From positions 1,049,471-1,113,470 of the forward strand of contig JAAOMT010000128.1 in the NCBI GenBank assembly GCA_016748015.1: a DNA stretch of 64,000 nt, written 5' to 3'. The DNA is from Geosiphon pyriformis. Taxonomy: Eukaryota > Glomeromycota > Glomeromycetes > Archaeosporales > Geosiphonaceae. The position numbers and the translations under genes are program-made. Below the pieces are notes generated by a model. It saw only the letters and a list, made by a program, of their open reading frames with translations. It was not told the DNA's origin and searched no databases. Numbering within the stretch: the first letter of the stretch is position 1; each line of letters opens with the position of its first letter. Of this stretch, positions 47,426-59,289 are shown one piece after another.

Positions 47426-49313
47426 ATGGAACCAGTAGGCTCGTCTGTTGGTGGTTCTGGTTTGGGTTTGGCTGGTTTGGGAACCTGCCAGAATGCTAAA
47501 AACAAGCATGTTGATATGGTCTATGACTGTGATGTGTCTTACAAAAAGTCTAAAAAGCCTGCAGCTGGCATTTCAGTTGAGTCGTCTGCTGGTCTTCTAC
47601 ATTTGGAAGACTTGAGTGGTGACAATGGTAAGCTAGCAACATCCTGGAGAAGCAGAGTGGGTAGCATTTCTAGCAGTGTAAGTGATCTTTCAGATGTCGA
47701 GAATTTGGAGAACTTAGTTGCCGAGGAGACAAGCTACGTTGATTCAGGGAAGAACAACAAAATGGACAAGACTACGCTGCATAGGACTCGTACTCAGATG
47801 TATATGTTGGAACAACCTTTTAAGACACCTCTATTTGCTACTATGAATGATGATGATGACAATTCCGTGTTGCCACCTCCTAAAATCAATGAGTTCAATT
47901 AGCTGTCCTCTTCTAAATCATGTGTTCTCGAGAGTCGTAGTTTCGGGCCAGTGAAATTGTTTGCTCTGGATATGAATTTGTTAGCTGTTCCTGACAGGAC
48001 TAATAGTGATAAGCTTATTTCAATCAAAAAATTTTTTTACAAAATTGATGGTTTTGGGAAAGCTTCAACTCCCTCAAAATTTCCTGGTGTTATTCATTCA
48101 ACTTTCACAAGTAAGTCTAGTTTGATTAAGGCCAGGGAAATGGCAATCCATGAAAAAATTGTTGTCAATAGTGATCTCAAAAAAGCAAACATTCATTTGA
48201 ATCAGGAAGTGATCATCAAGAAGATCTCTGTTGATCTTCCAAAGTTGGCTGTGAAATCAGTTTTTTCTAAATTTGGCAGGGTTGTTTTCATCAGGATGCA
48301 ATTAATTGGTCTTTGGCAAAAGACTTTGATTGAATTTGAGTTATCAGAAGTTGCCAGTTTGGTTGTATCTAAATGGTCAGTTCTCATGGAAAAGGATTTG
48401 GTGCATATGGCTTTGGCAGTTAGTAATAAACAAATGTGGGTATCGAGAGATCAGCATTGGGCATTGCTTTATACTCTTTTAATCGGCACCACTGCTCATA
48501 ATCTTTCTGGTTTGTTGGATTCATATGGTGAGAAGTGTTATTGGCCGTAATCCAGTTATGTATGTTCGAGATAGGTGTGCTGTTATTTGTTTTGCTAATG
48601 AAGCTTCCAAGTTGGCTGCTTTTGGTTCAGTTTTGGTTTTTAAGAGAGTGAGTTTGTGCTGAACTGGTCTTTTTCTGGCTCGCTGCACTGCATGCAATCT
48701 GTATGGTCATACTAGTGGAGTGTGTTCAGTAGGTGGGAATTCTGGTAGCCATGGAAAAAGGGTGGTGACCGATCTGGATCGTGTTTGTTTGGCCAGCATT
48801 TATAAGAAGAAACAGGCACCTGTTACTTGTCCAGTCTCTTTCGGTGACAGAACTTGGGCATCGGTGGTTGGTGCTCTTTTGGTGCATAGTTCTTATGGTG
48901 ATAGTTTGATTCTTGGTTCCAATAAAGTTGGTAAACCTCTCCCTTCTGTTGTGAATGATTTGAAAGAGCATTTGATAAATATTGAAAGCAGTTTCATCAG
49001 CCTCGCAGGACAAATTGATGAGTTGGCTAAGAGGTTGAATTCACTTATGCTGGCAGTTTCTCAGCCTAGTCCTGGATGTTAGCTGCTGGTAACCTCCCTG
49101 TCGCAGAATCAAGGGAAGGATATAGTGATGGGAGTGGGTTTGGGTGATGCCACTGGTGATGAGACTGCTGCCATTGTGCATTCAACTGCCTCACTTGAGG
49201 TTGTGAAATTGGAGAACATGTTGGAGGGTCTTGCTGCTTTAGTCATGAGCCTATCAGTGCGCTTAGATGGTTTGGCTTTGGCAGGTGGTGCTCCTCTTCT
49301 ACCTCCTTTTTAA
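47426..49313 (+). pseudogene. LINE ORF1, broken into segments
   Basis: Open segments 47426-47902, 47951-48550, 48720-49082 and 49125-49313 make up one former ORF1. The N-terminus is Gly/Ser-rich, then acidic. The second segment holds an RRM-like unit (TFTSKSSLIKAREMAIHEK; LAVKSVFSKFGRVVFIRMQL; GLWQKTLIEF), giving it the usual RNA-binding role of LINE ORF1. A degenerate Cys motif lies around 48665-48725 (CTACNLYGHTSGVC, CCHC-like). The last segments look like a coiled-coil tail. At least three stops or frameshifts separate the segments. Confidence 0.7.
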
Positions 49314-49315
49314 TG

Positions 49316-52300
49316 AGTGGTCTGGTATGGAAAATTGCTACGTGTAATGTTTGTGGATTGAACAATCCTACGAAGCAAGATGATGTAATTCATTGGCACA
49401 AGGATATAAACAATTTGGTTTCTATTTTTACAGAGTCAAAGCTTAAAGAAAAAGCTTGCCCATAGCTGACCAACAAATTTGATGATGTTTGAGTTTTTAC
49501 TTTTAGTTTAAATTCTGGTTTTTTGGGTGCTGGGGTGTTAATCGTAGTGAATTCTTCTTTGGCAAAACATGTCTACAAGGTCTCTGAGGTGCCTGGTCAG
49601 CTCCTATCCATCAAGTTGCTTTTCAAAAATAAACTTTCAGTGTTTATTTTGGGGCTCTATGCTGGTGCTTCATTGGTGGTTCAGTTTTCTCAGACTGGTG
49701 AAATCAACTCTCTCATTGCTAAAGCTGTTAATGAGTCTTCTTTTATTATTCTTGGTGGTGATTTTAATGAGGATGGTTCTCACAAATGTGCCAGTTTTAA
49801 GAAATGGTTTGATTTGGATTTGATTAACTCTCTGAGGGGGAGCTCTTTTGTGAAATCACTTACTTGGTGCAATTCTTGTGGTATCTCTAAGACAATTGAC
49901 TATGTGTTTATTTCTTCTAATTTGGTTGGTGTGATAATGGATTGTGATGTGGATGGCATTGAGGACTATTTTGATACTGATCACAAGGCTGTTTATGTTT
50001 CTGTGGGACTGGGTGGCCTGCTCAATGTTCGGTTGAACTTACTGCACAAACAAGCAAATAGAGATTATTGGAAGTATGATATCAATAATACCAATGAGAT
50101 TGAGTATTCAGAATTCAGGAATACTATGGCTGCTAATGTTGTTATGTTCTCGGATGAGTTTGATGCAGCTAAGTGGTTTTCTAATCTGGATGTGATGTGA
50201 GACATTGTTCGTAAGATTATGGTTCTTTCAGCTGATAGAACATTCAAGAAAAAATGGTTTAAGAATTTTGAATGTGTTTTTAATAAGGTTTCTTCCCGGT
50301 TTCATAAACTGGAGCTACTTGTGTCTAAACTGGTGAAGGCTTCTCAGTTGGTTTCTGGTGGGGATTTTGCCTTATTGTTGAATACTTAGAACAGGTTAGA
50401 TTCTGTGGGTGCTTCACCAGTGAATTCTCTGTTTCTTTCTGGCACTGGTTTTAATGCAGTCCATTCTGGGCTGGCTAAGACGAGGAAGTCTTACTGCTTT
50501 TCTAAGTTGTTGGAATCTAAGTGTGCTGAAGAATCTAGTGTAAGGCAGGCTATTGGGAAGAGAATGGAAAGTTTTGAGGTGGATAAGAGTTATACTATTA
50601 GGAGTGTTTTGGAGCATCCTTTTCGTAAAGTGGTGTTAGATTATTTGGTAGATGGTGAGAAGTTGGTCTTGGAGCCTGATTTGGTTAAGTCTAAGATGGA
50701 TGAGATCATGGAAGATTAGACTAGGAAATGTGTGATGGCTTTTGATATCTCTGGTGATTGGGCAAGACAATTTCGGTCTTTGGATCATGTCTTTGATAGT
50801 GCCTTCTCTAATGTGATGTATTCAATCAGTTTCGATGAGATGTTTGGTATTATTTCAAATTTGCCCAATGGGAAAGTGGCTGGTCTTTCTGGTATCACTA
50901 ATGAACTTTGAAAACACTATGACAAGTCAGTCTTGGATATGCTTTTGGTGCTCTTAAATTTTTGTTTGGTTTGTGAGTCTGCTTGGATCTTGGAGGAAAG
51001 CCTGGATCTTAATAATACCTAAACTTTATGAGTGGGAAGGAGTTCTTATGAATACCTGTCTCATTGCTTTGATTGAAACAGCTTGCAAGGTTCTTTCCAA
51101 GATTCTTTCAGATTAGATCTCTTTGGCTTGTAGCACTTTTGATGTCCTCTATGGGGACAATTTCTCTGTCCTGAAAAGTATGTTTACTCAATTACTTATC
51201 TTCGCTATTGGTTCGGTGATCAAGGATGCTTTGGAAAAGAACCAAGAGTTGTGGCTGGTTTTATAGGATATGCACAAGATTTTGTTGGTTGAGAGCATCT
51301 CAAGAGAAGTTTGGTTAGGATCAAAATGTGTAACAAATTTATCAGATTTTTTGGTAGCATTCATAATGGTCGCATTAACAGAGTAATGACAGATTTTGGT
51401 TTGACTGATAAATATCATGTTCACGATGGATTAGATCAAGGGGAGGTTTTTTTGCCATTTCTCTGGCATATATTTTATGACTCACTTTTGTGTGAGGTTA
51501 AGAAACAGAAGAGCATTTGTGGTTACAGGTTGATTTTTCATTTCGTTTCTAAGACTGGCCAGGTGGAATCTCAAGCTGGGCTAATGTTGTTTCTGGCCAC
51601 TGGTGTATTTGTTAATGATACTATCTGGGTCAGTAGCAGCCAGGCTGCTACACAACACATCCTTAATGTTGCTAGTAATTTCTTTTATTTAAATGACATT
51701 TCAATAAACAATAACAAGACTGTGGCCATTCCTATCAACTGTCAGGTCACTGCTCCTTGTCTGACTATTAGTGGTATGCCAATTTCCATCACTAAAAGAG
51801 ATAAATCTCATCATTATCTGGGAATTTTTTTGTCTTCTGAAGGTTTTTCGAAGCCTAGCTTGGTTAAGACACATTCGGATGTTCGGTTTTTCATCAATCT
51901 TGTTCTGAGAAAAGCTATTTCAGATAAACAGTTTGCTTATTTGGTGTCTTCGGTTCTCTTTCCTATCATCAGCTACAGAACTCAGTTCAGTTTTATTCCT
52001 TTCAGTGTATGTAATAAGTGGGATGCTTTGATTCACAAAGGTCTGAAGTCCAAATTTGGGCTGCCTCTGAACTTTCCCAATGATGCACTTCATCATTCTT
52101 CCTTGTACAATTTAAAAACTTTTGAGCAGATTCAGGCTGAGAGCAAGTCAGCTTCAGTTATTGCTTTTGTGAATTTGGTTGGTGTTTTGGGTCGCTTGTT
52201 TTCTTATAGGTCTCACAATCTCCAGGTTCTCAGCTGGTGTCCTCGTTACCTTTTGTTGTTTTCTGTTCATGTTAGAGTCAGCCCTTCAAACAACTTTTTG

Positions 52301-53992
52301 GCAGATGTGGTTCGTATTTTTTCTGGGTGTGATTTGTCTTTGGATGATTCTCTGACTGGTGCTTTTTATCTTCAGAGTGGTACTCCTATGTCTCTAGTTC
52401 TTGGCAAGACAATTTTCTTTAAATGTGTTTCTTCTCTTAGGCATTATGGTATTGCTTTCATAGAACAGCTGTGTGACCGAAATGGTGTTGTTTTTAATTG
52501 GAAAACTTTCAAGCATTGGAAAAAACTAGACCCCCGTGGCCCAGTCCCTTCCTGGTTTGATCTCTCTATATGTTTTTTTGGTGGTGTAACTTCTCCTTCT
52601 AGGCATTCTTCTCATGAAAGTGTTTATGGCACTTCTGACATCTGTTAGTCTCTTGGTTTTGGTGTTGTTTGTAATGATCTGTTGAATGTTGGTGCTGTCC
52701 ACCTATCTGTGTACACGGATGGATCTCTGAGTAACTTGGGCATTGTTGACATATTAGCTGAGACTGCAGTTTTCTTTGAGAACATTAATTCGGGTCTGGG
52801 TGTAGAGGTTTCTGGTTTGGTTTTTTCTACTTTGGTGGAGTTGCAAGCCATTGCTTTAGTTCTTGAGTGTGTTCCTTCTTTTCATTCAGTTGACTTGTTC
52901 TTGGACAGCCAGGTGGCCATAGATGCTTGCAGGTCGGAGTCTTTATCGGTTGGCACTGATTTCAGGAATCATTGTTGGATTGAGTGTCATCAAATCACCA
53001 ATGTCATTTGTCACAAAAATTTGGATGTCAATTGGATTAAGGTTAAGGGCCATTCGGGTGTTTCAGGCAATGAGCATGCTAATGTGCTGGCTAAGGATGC
53101 TGCACTTTCTGCCTGGCACCTGTCTTATTTGGTCAGTGAGAGGTTTTTGAAGACTGGTGTTGGTACAGTTTCTGGCAATTCGAGGCATTTTGTTCGTAAC
53201 ATATACAGGTCAATTCATTATGTGCACTGGGAGGTTGGTTCTGGTTCTTGGATTGTTCCAGGTTGTTTGTATGTTGATATTGACTGGTCGAGGTCTTCCC
53301 TAGTGTGGCACCTGAATTCCCACATGGCGACTGGTTCTACTAGTATTTGGACAGCTGGCTTTCATATGTATTTCATGAAAGCCCTTTATTATTGCCTTTC
53401 TGTTGCTATGTGAAAGCGTCTGTATGATAGGGGTTATTTCAGTGTAGTTTGTTTGTTCTGTAGTGAGGTTGAAATCTCAAACCATATCTTTTCTTGCTCT
53501 TCTGATGCTAATAGTCACACCAGTTTGTTGGACAATTATGCAGTTGTCTGGGAGGTGCATTCTGGCCTGTCTCATTCTTTTTTGTGCATATCACAATTGT
53601 TGTCAACTTGCATTTCAGATGTGACTGTTAGTACAACCCTGTGTAAAGGCTTTGTTTTTGGCAATTGGTATTGCGAGTCTGTTTCTGTTTACAAGGATCC
53701 TAAGGTGGCAGTGGTTAATGTTATAAATTTTGTATGTGAATTCTGTCTTGTGTTTCATAATAATATCTGGCTGGTCTGTGCGAAACACCAGGTCATTATG
53801 GAGAAAAATAAGCTGATTTCACGTGATGATTCTATTTCTGTCGCTATTTCTGGTTTTTCTATGTGGCTTTCGGCTGGAGTAATTAGGTTGTTGGGTATTG
53901 CTGATGCACTTGGCATCAGTTTTGGGTATTGTAAGCATTGTTTGTTTTATGTAGGTGTTGGTGACATGGCTTTCATTCATATAAGTGCGTAG
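49316..53992 (+). pseudogene. LINE ORF2: APE endonuclease, reverse transcriptase, RNase H
   Basis: Endonuclease starts VWKIATCNVCGLNN (49325) and includes ILGGDFNED and DTDHKAV, both catalytic blocks present. RT spans about 50600-52000: GLSGITNEL, GLDQGEVFLPFLW, and the active-site motif FVNDTIW where FVDD is expected (D to N at ~51610). RNase H at 52690-53110 shows YTDGS, LVELQAIALVLE, FLDSQ and GHSGVSGNEHANVLAK, the last Asp also changed to Asn. The C-terminal domain begins with CLFCSEVEISNHIFSC near 53448. In-frame stops occur around 49463, 49490, 50198, 50388, 50717 and 50908, then several near 51020-51120. No full ORF2 can be made from this copy. Confidence 0.85.
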
Positions 53993-54599
53993 TATTGTTC
54001 TGACTAGTCTGAGTGTTTGGTTATGTGTAGCAAAGGCATGATTTGTGCCTAGTTTAGATCATTTGTATGATGTATAGCACTAGGTGGCATTTGGACTTCA
54101 CTCGTTAAAAAAATAAAAATAAAAAAAAAGATATAATTAATTATTTTTTTTGTTTTTTTAAAATTATATTAAATAAAAACTTTAGTCATAAAACAATCAA
54201 CCAAAAAATTACATAGTTCTAATTCAAAATATTTTTAAAGCTAATATTACAATTAGTATTATTTTTATTAAAATTGTTTCTTAAAATTACATAGATATTA
54301 AAATTTATTGTTTTAATAATAAAAAAATTAATTAAAATATTTATATATAAACCAAAAATTATAATTAAAAATTTGTTTTTAAATAGTAAATAAACTAAAA
54401 AAAGCTGACTTACAATTTTTAATATTACAAAAACATATTTAATTAAAGTATTATTTATAATAATTATAATATTAATACTTAAAAAATTTAAATTTAAGAT
54501 AAATATATATATTTTATTAACTTTTAACTTTGTTTTTATAATAATTAATATTATATTGTTTATATTTTTAATATTATATATCTTAATATTTTTTTTATT

Positions 54600-55265
54600 A
54601 ATTTAACAAGTGAAGTCTAAACACTGCCTAGTGACAATACATCAAATTAATGATCTATACTAGATATGAATCATGCTTTTTCTACATGTAACTAGCCATT
54701 CAAGCCAATCAAGACTATATTATACATCTACATACACAGAAACCAAATTACCTATACCTGAAAAAAATCGATAGAAACTGCACAACCCAAAATTAATACC
54801 AAATGCATCATCAATACCAAACAACTTAATTACTTGGACCAAAAGTGTCGACATGCCACCAGACACTGAAACAGAAATCAAACCATTGTGAAGGATCAGA
54901 CCATGTTTTTCTATAAAAGCATAATGCTTGGAGCAGACCAGCCAAATATCATTCCTAAAAAACAAGCACAAACCATGAACAAACTCAACTATCTTATCAG
55001 ATACAATCTTAGAGTTATCAAAACAGGAAGTGGCCTTCTGGTACCAATCCATAAGTATAAAACCTTTGCACAGCAAAGCAACCAATCCCAAATTAGCCAA
55101 ACAGGTAGATAAAATTTGTGACACATAAGAAGAGGCATGAAGTAGACCAGAAATAGCTCTCCAAGCAAAAGCAAAATCAACAAACAATTAACTCTGAGCA
55201 GCCACATCAAATGTACAAGAAAAAACATAGTCCAACACTTCAATATTGTCACAATACAGGCATAT
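54600..55265 (-). mobile_element. 3' fragment of another LINE, minus strand
   Basis: The minus-strand frame 55187-54720 (FAWRAISGLLHASSYVSQIL; LCKGFILMDWYQKA; NDIWLVCSKHYAFIEKHGLI; KLFGIDDAFGINFG) is homologous to the ORF2 C-terminus at 53550-53990. It is followed by the same type of 3' UTR and an A-tail (T-rich at 54580-54600 on the plus strand). 5'-truncated: it starts at 55265, where the LTR element begins. It lies tail-to-tail with the 47.3-54.1 kb LINE. Confidence 0.8.
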
Positions 55266-55329
55266 TACTATTACTTATAAAATATAGGAAGTATATTAGC
55301 ATATAAATTAGCCAATCAGAAGTAGCTGT

Positions 55330-56308
55330 TGTTACAGATGATTATTTGGGGTCTCAATTCAAATAACAAATTCATAACTTGGTGTTTAGTGACTAATCTA
55401 ATAGATGATGGTGGTAATATTAGTATATTGTTTTTATCTGAAGGTTTTGTTGATCTGAAGGTTTTGGTTAAGTTCTTTGTATAATGGACAGAGATTTACT
55501 ATGGTTGGTTTTGGTTGATTTCTCAAGTCATTTTCTCAATTTCTGTCTTCAGCGTGGTGGCCAGTTTAATTTAGCAGTCATGCCTTTCTGGTAAGCTATC
55601 TATTAATATATATAATTCTACTCTTATTTCTGGGTCTTTTACCAGGTTATTCTTGACGTTAATAACTCAGCACTTAACCCTCAATCAATTAGTAAAACAA
55701 AGAAATAAAAGAAAATAAAAGAAAATAAACAAAAGTAATTGCAAGTTAGTATCCTATTAATAGCCATAATCAAGAGCTATTGTTCTAGCATGATTAAAGA
55801 TCAATTATTATCAACATAAAGTGTTGATAGTGGAAAGTGAATTAAGATAATGAATAATTATTTATTAATATTTGTGAATTTGGAAGATTGCTTAGATTTA
55901 AATTTAAACGGGGAGGTTTTTAACTAAAGAATTTTTTTTTTTTGTAATTTTAATAATTATGATTTGTGAGTTTAATTGATTCTATGAGTCTAATTGACTC
56001 TGTGAATCAATTAACTCTGAGTTCCATTGACTGATTTTTTAACTTCTGATACTATTACTATATATATATGTATTTGAGATTCCTCAATTTCTCAATTCTT
56101 CATGTCAGAAATTCTGAAATTCCTGGAATTCTGCAATTCCTTTGAGAAAAATTCTGGAATTTTGAAATCTTGCAATTCCTCTTATGAGAATCCTGCAATT
56201 TTTGGAATCCTGCGATTCCTCTGAAAGGAATTCTGGAATTCCACATTTACTATGTCTACTTATAATTGGCTAATATGTTAATATACTTCTTATATTTTAT
56301 AAGTAACA
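55330..56308 (-). repeat. 3' LTR of nested element
   Basis: 979 bp, aligns with 57484-58442 throughout. A purine tract (read on minus: AAAGGAGGGAA) lies just inside at 56311-56321. Confidence 0.85.
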
Positions 56309-57483
56309 TTATTCCCTCCTTTAATATTGAGCTCTTACGAAATCTTCTAAATCTCTCTTTTGTATCAATGTTGTTGTGGTAATTTCTATTGCTATTTGTA
56401 AATCTAATTTTATATGTGATTGGGATTTTTAACTGTAGTGGTCTGTTCAAAATATTTATGTTCCAATCTTGTATCTGTATTATGTGCATGTTCAGACATA
56501 ATGTCCTCATTATTATCACTGAATTTAGTTAATTCCTGCTCTATTGTAAGATTTAAAAGTGTAATATATTGTTCAGTGTTTAAAATGGAGTTTGAATTGT
56601 TGTTGGTGGAGTTTAAATTGTCATTGTCCTTTAGCAAAGTTTGAATTGTTGTCATCATTAGTGGAGTTTGAATTGGGATTAAGTTCTAATTCCAATTCTT
56701 ACTGATTGGCTTGTCTTCCTTAGAGTTTGAATATATGATGTGTGGAAGTAGATTGTAATTTGGGGCTGTCAGGTGAGTTTTGATGATTTGTTGATTGATT
56801 TTGGTACTGCTAATTCTCAAATTTTTTTTTCTTTTCTAAGTTTTTTTCGTATTGACACTTTCACAATGCTAATTTTTGGCATAGAAAAAGGCAGTCTTCA
56901 CATAGGTAAGTATGAATCTGGATAGTTTTTTTTGGAATTCTTCCACTGGGTCTTTAAATAATTAAAGTTTTAAATTTCTAGAAGTTTAATGAGTTTTATC
57001 TGAGGTAAGTTTTCTTGTCCAATAGTGGGATTGGACTTATTGGGTTTTGAATGTTCAGAGTTTTAACTTTTAACAAGTTTTACTGAAGGTAAGTTTTTTT
57101 TTATACTAGCAGAGTTAGAATTTATCAGGTTTCAAATGTTTGGGTTTTGAACTATTGGGTCAGAGTTTTAATGAGTTTTATTAAAGGTAAGTTTCTTTAT
57201 ATGATAGCAGGGTTAGAATTATTGGGTTTTGAATAAATGAAGTTTTAATTTAACGAGTTTTTTTTTATGAGTTTATCAATAGTAATTTTCGAATGTTCAG
57301 GTTTTAATGATTAGGTTTTGAATGATCAAAGTTTCAATTTAACAAGTTTTTTAAAGGTAATAGTAAAATAAGAATTTTGCAAATCCTAAATGATTTTCTC
57401 TTGTTTTCTCTTGATCTGTCACTTTTGGATGAGGTTGTTGGTATTGGTTCTCTGTAAGATTATACCTCACAAGAAACACCAAA
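56309..57483 (-). pseudogene. short interior of nested LTR element, degenerate repeats and a gag/accessory remnant
   Basis: On the minus strand 56658-56410 encodes an Asn-rich stretch then EQYITLLNLTIEQELTKFSD and SEHAHNTDTRLEHKY. The end of that block resembles dUTPase motif 1 (A/T-D-A/T-G-x-D-L) in degraded form, only a weak hint. From 57370 to 56950 a degenerate ~85-95-bp unit containing AAACTTACCTT (minus) occurs at least three times. No gag, RT or integrase, so the element is strongly deleted or non-autonomous. Confidence 0.5.
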
Positions 57484-58442
57484 TGTTATAGATGATTATT
57501 TGGGGTCTCAATTCAAATAACAAACCCATAACTTGGTGCTCAGTGACTAATCTGATGGATGATGGTAGTAATATTGGTATGTTGTCTTTATCGAAGGTTT
57601 TGTTGATCTGAAAGTTTTGGTTGAGTTTTTTGTATAATGGACAGAGATTCATTATGATTGGTTTTGGTTGATTTCTTAAGTCATTTTCCCAATTTCTGTC
57701 TTTAGCATAATGGCCGGTTTAATCTGACAGTCATGTCTTTCTAGTAAGTTATCCGTTAATATATATAATTCTACTCTTATTTTTGGGTTTTTTACTAGGC
57801 TATCTTTGATGTCAATAACTCAGCACTTAACTCTCAATCAATTAGTAAAACAAAAAAATAAAAAAAAATAAAAGAAAATAAACAAAAGCAATTACAAGTT
57901 AGTATCCCATTAATAGCCATAATCAAGAGCTATTGTTCTAGCATGATTAAAGATCAATTACTATCAACATAAAATGTTGATAGTGAAGAGTGAATTGAGA
58001 TAGTAAATAATTATTTATTAATATTTGTGAATTTGGAAGGTTGCTTAGATTTAAATCTAAATAAGAAGATTTTTAACTAAAAAATTCTTTTTTTTTGTAA
58101 TTTTAATAATTATGATTTGTGAATTTAATTGATTCTATGAGTCTAATTGACTCTGTGAATCAATTAACTCTGAGTTCCATTGACTGATTTTCTAACTTCT
58201 GATACTACTGCTATATATACATATTTGAGATTTCTCAATATCTCAATTCTTCATGTCAGGAATTCTAGAATTCCTAGAATTCTGCAATTCTTTTGAAAAA
58301 AATCCTGGAATTCTAGAATTCTGTGATTTCTCCTATGAGAATCCTGCAATTTTTCTAAAAAGAATCCTGAAATTCTATATTTACTACATCTACCTATGAT
58401 TGGCTAATATGCTAATATACTTCCTATATTTTATGAGTAATA
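57484..58442 (-). repeat. 5' LTR of nested element
   Basis: 959 bp. Its inner end is followed by the same putative primer-binding start (read on minus TTTGGTGTTTCTTGTGAGG). Confidence 0.85.
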
Positions 58443-58446
58443 CTGT

Positions 58447-59244
58447 AGTAAATGTGGAATTCCAGGATTTTTCTTAAGAGAAATTGCAGAATTCCAGGAA
58501 TTTCAGAATTCTTGTACAAAGAATTGCAGGATTCCAGAATTTCAGGATTCCCCTCAAAAGAAATTGCAAGATTCCAGGAATTCTAGGATTTCTGGTGTAA
58601 AGAATTAAGGAATTGAGAAATCTCAATTATGTATATATAGTAATAGTATTAGAAGTAGAAAGGACAGATCTTTCAAGTTTAGATTTGATTTAAGCAACTT
58701 TCTCTTCACAAATATCAATAAATAATTATTCACTATCTTAATCTACTCTTCACTATCAATACTTCATGTTAATAGTAATTGATACTTAACCATACTGAAA
58801 CAATAGCTCTTGATCATGGCTATTGACGAGATACTAATATTTATTGCCTTGGCTTATTTTATTGTTTATTTTTCTTTTATTATTTTATTTTCTTTATTTT
58901 ACTAATTGATTAAAGATTAAGCGCTGAGTTATTGACATTAAGAATAACCTGGTAAAAGACCCCAAAGGAAGGGTATAGAAATTGAAAGTTTAAAAATAGC
59001 TTACCAAAAGAGCATTTCTGCCAGATTACTGGCCACCATGCTGAAAAAAAAATTCGATGGAATTGCGATTCCAGAAGACTACTGGAAAGACAACAATTGA
59101 ATCTTTGTTTATTATACAAAGGACTCCAATTAAAACCTTCAGATAAAACAACACCTTCAGATATTACCAACAACATTATAATCAATTGAGCATTAAGTTA
59201 TGGTTTGTTATTTGATTTGAGATCCCAAATAATTAACTATAACA
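58447..59244 (+). repeat. main part of 5' LTR of outer element
   Basis: Continues from 55329. Ends CTATAACA at 59244, directly before TTTGGTGC. Confidence 0.85.
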
Positions 59245-59289
59245 TTTGGTGCTCTCTGTGAAGTATAATTTTGCAAAAAACCAGCACCA

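Larger units (their letters stand above)
47292..54126 (+). mobile_element. nearly full-length LINE, about 6.8 kb
   Basis: Bounded by the 10-bp target duplication AAAGATATAA (47282-47291 and 54127-54136), with an A-rich tail. Contains a 5' UTR of ~130 bp, an ORF1 region, and an ORF2 region with APE endonuclease, RT, RNase H and a Cys-rich C-terminal domain, then a ~130-bp 3' UTR. The GC content and mostly intact long frames show it is far younger than the surrounding relic. It is nevertheless disabled by several stops and by D to N changes. Confidence 0.87.
45350..54600 (-). mobile_element. old AT-decayed LINE on the minus strand, split by a younger LINE
   Basis: Parts are 45350-47281 and 54137-54600. 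Read on the minus strand, 46000-45860 gives DKVFLLLF.KIFYNFFLYKIKKHEN, aligning with DQGEVFLPFLWHIFYDSLLCEVKKQ of the LINE at 51.4 kb. 45830-45650 gives NITSEFFKINNVLINNNKTV, then FINGLSISIVKK, the RT region after the catalytic motif. Around 47170-47110 VNKIYXKYKIKNIKNIK matches ANRDYWKYDINNTNEIE. Heavy G:C to A:T change and stops throughout. The 54137-54600 part is assigned by position and composition only. Confidence 0.68.
55330..58442 (-). mobile_element. nested LTR element of the same family, inverse orientation
   Basis: Minus-strand LTRs 58442-57484 (5') and 56308-55330 (3') enclose a short 1.2-kb interior. The ends are TGTTACAG...GAGTAATA on the plus strand. A CTGT direct repeat flanks it exactly (55326-55329 and 58443-58446). 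Removing the element rejoins the outer 5' LTR at ..GTAGCTGT / AGTAAATGTGG, as in the 3' LTR at 63760-63780. Confidence 0.85.
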
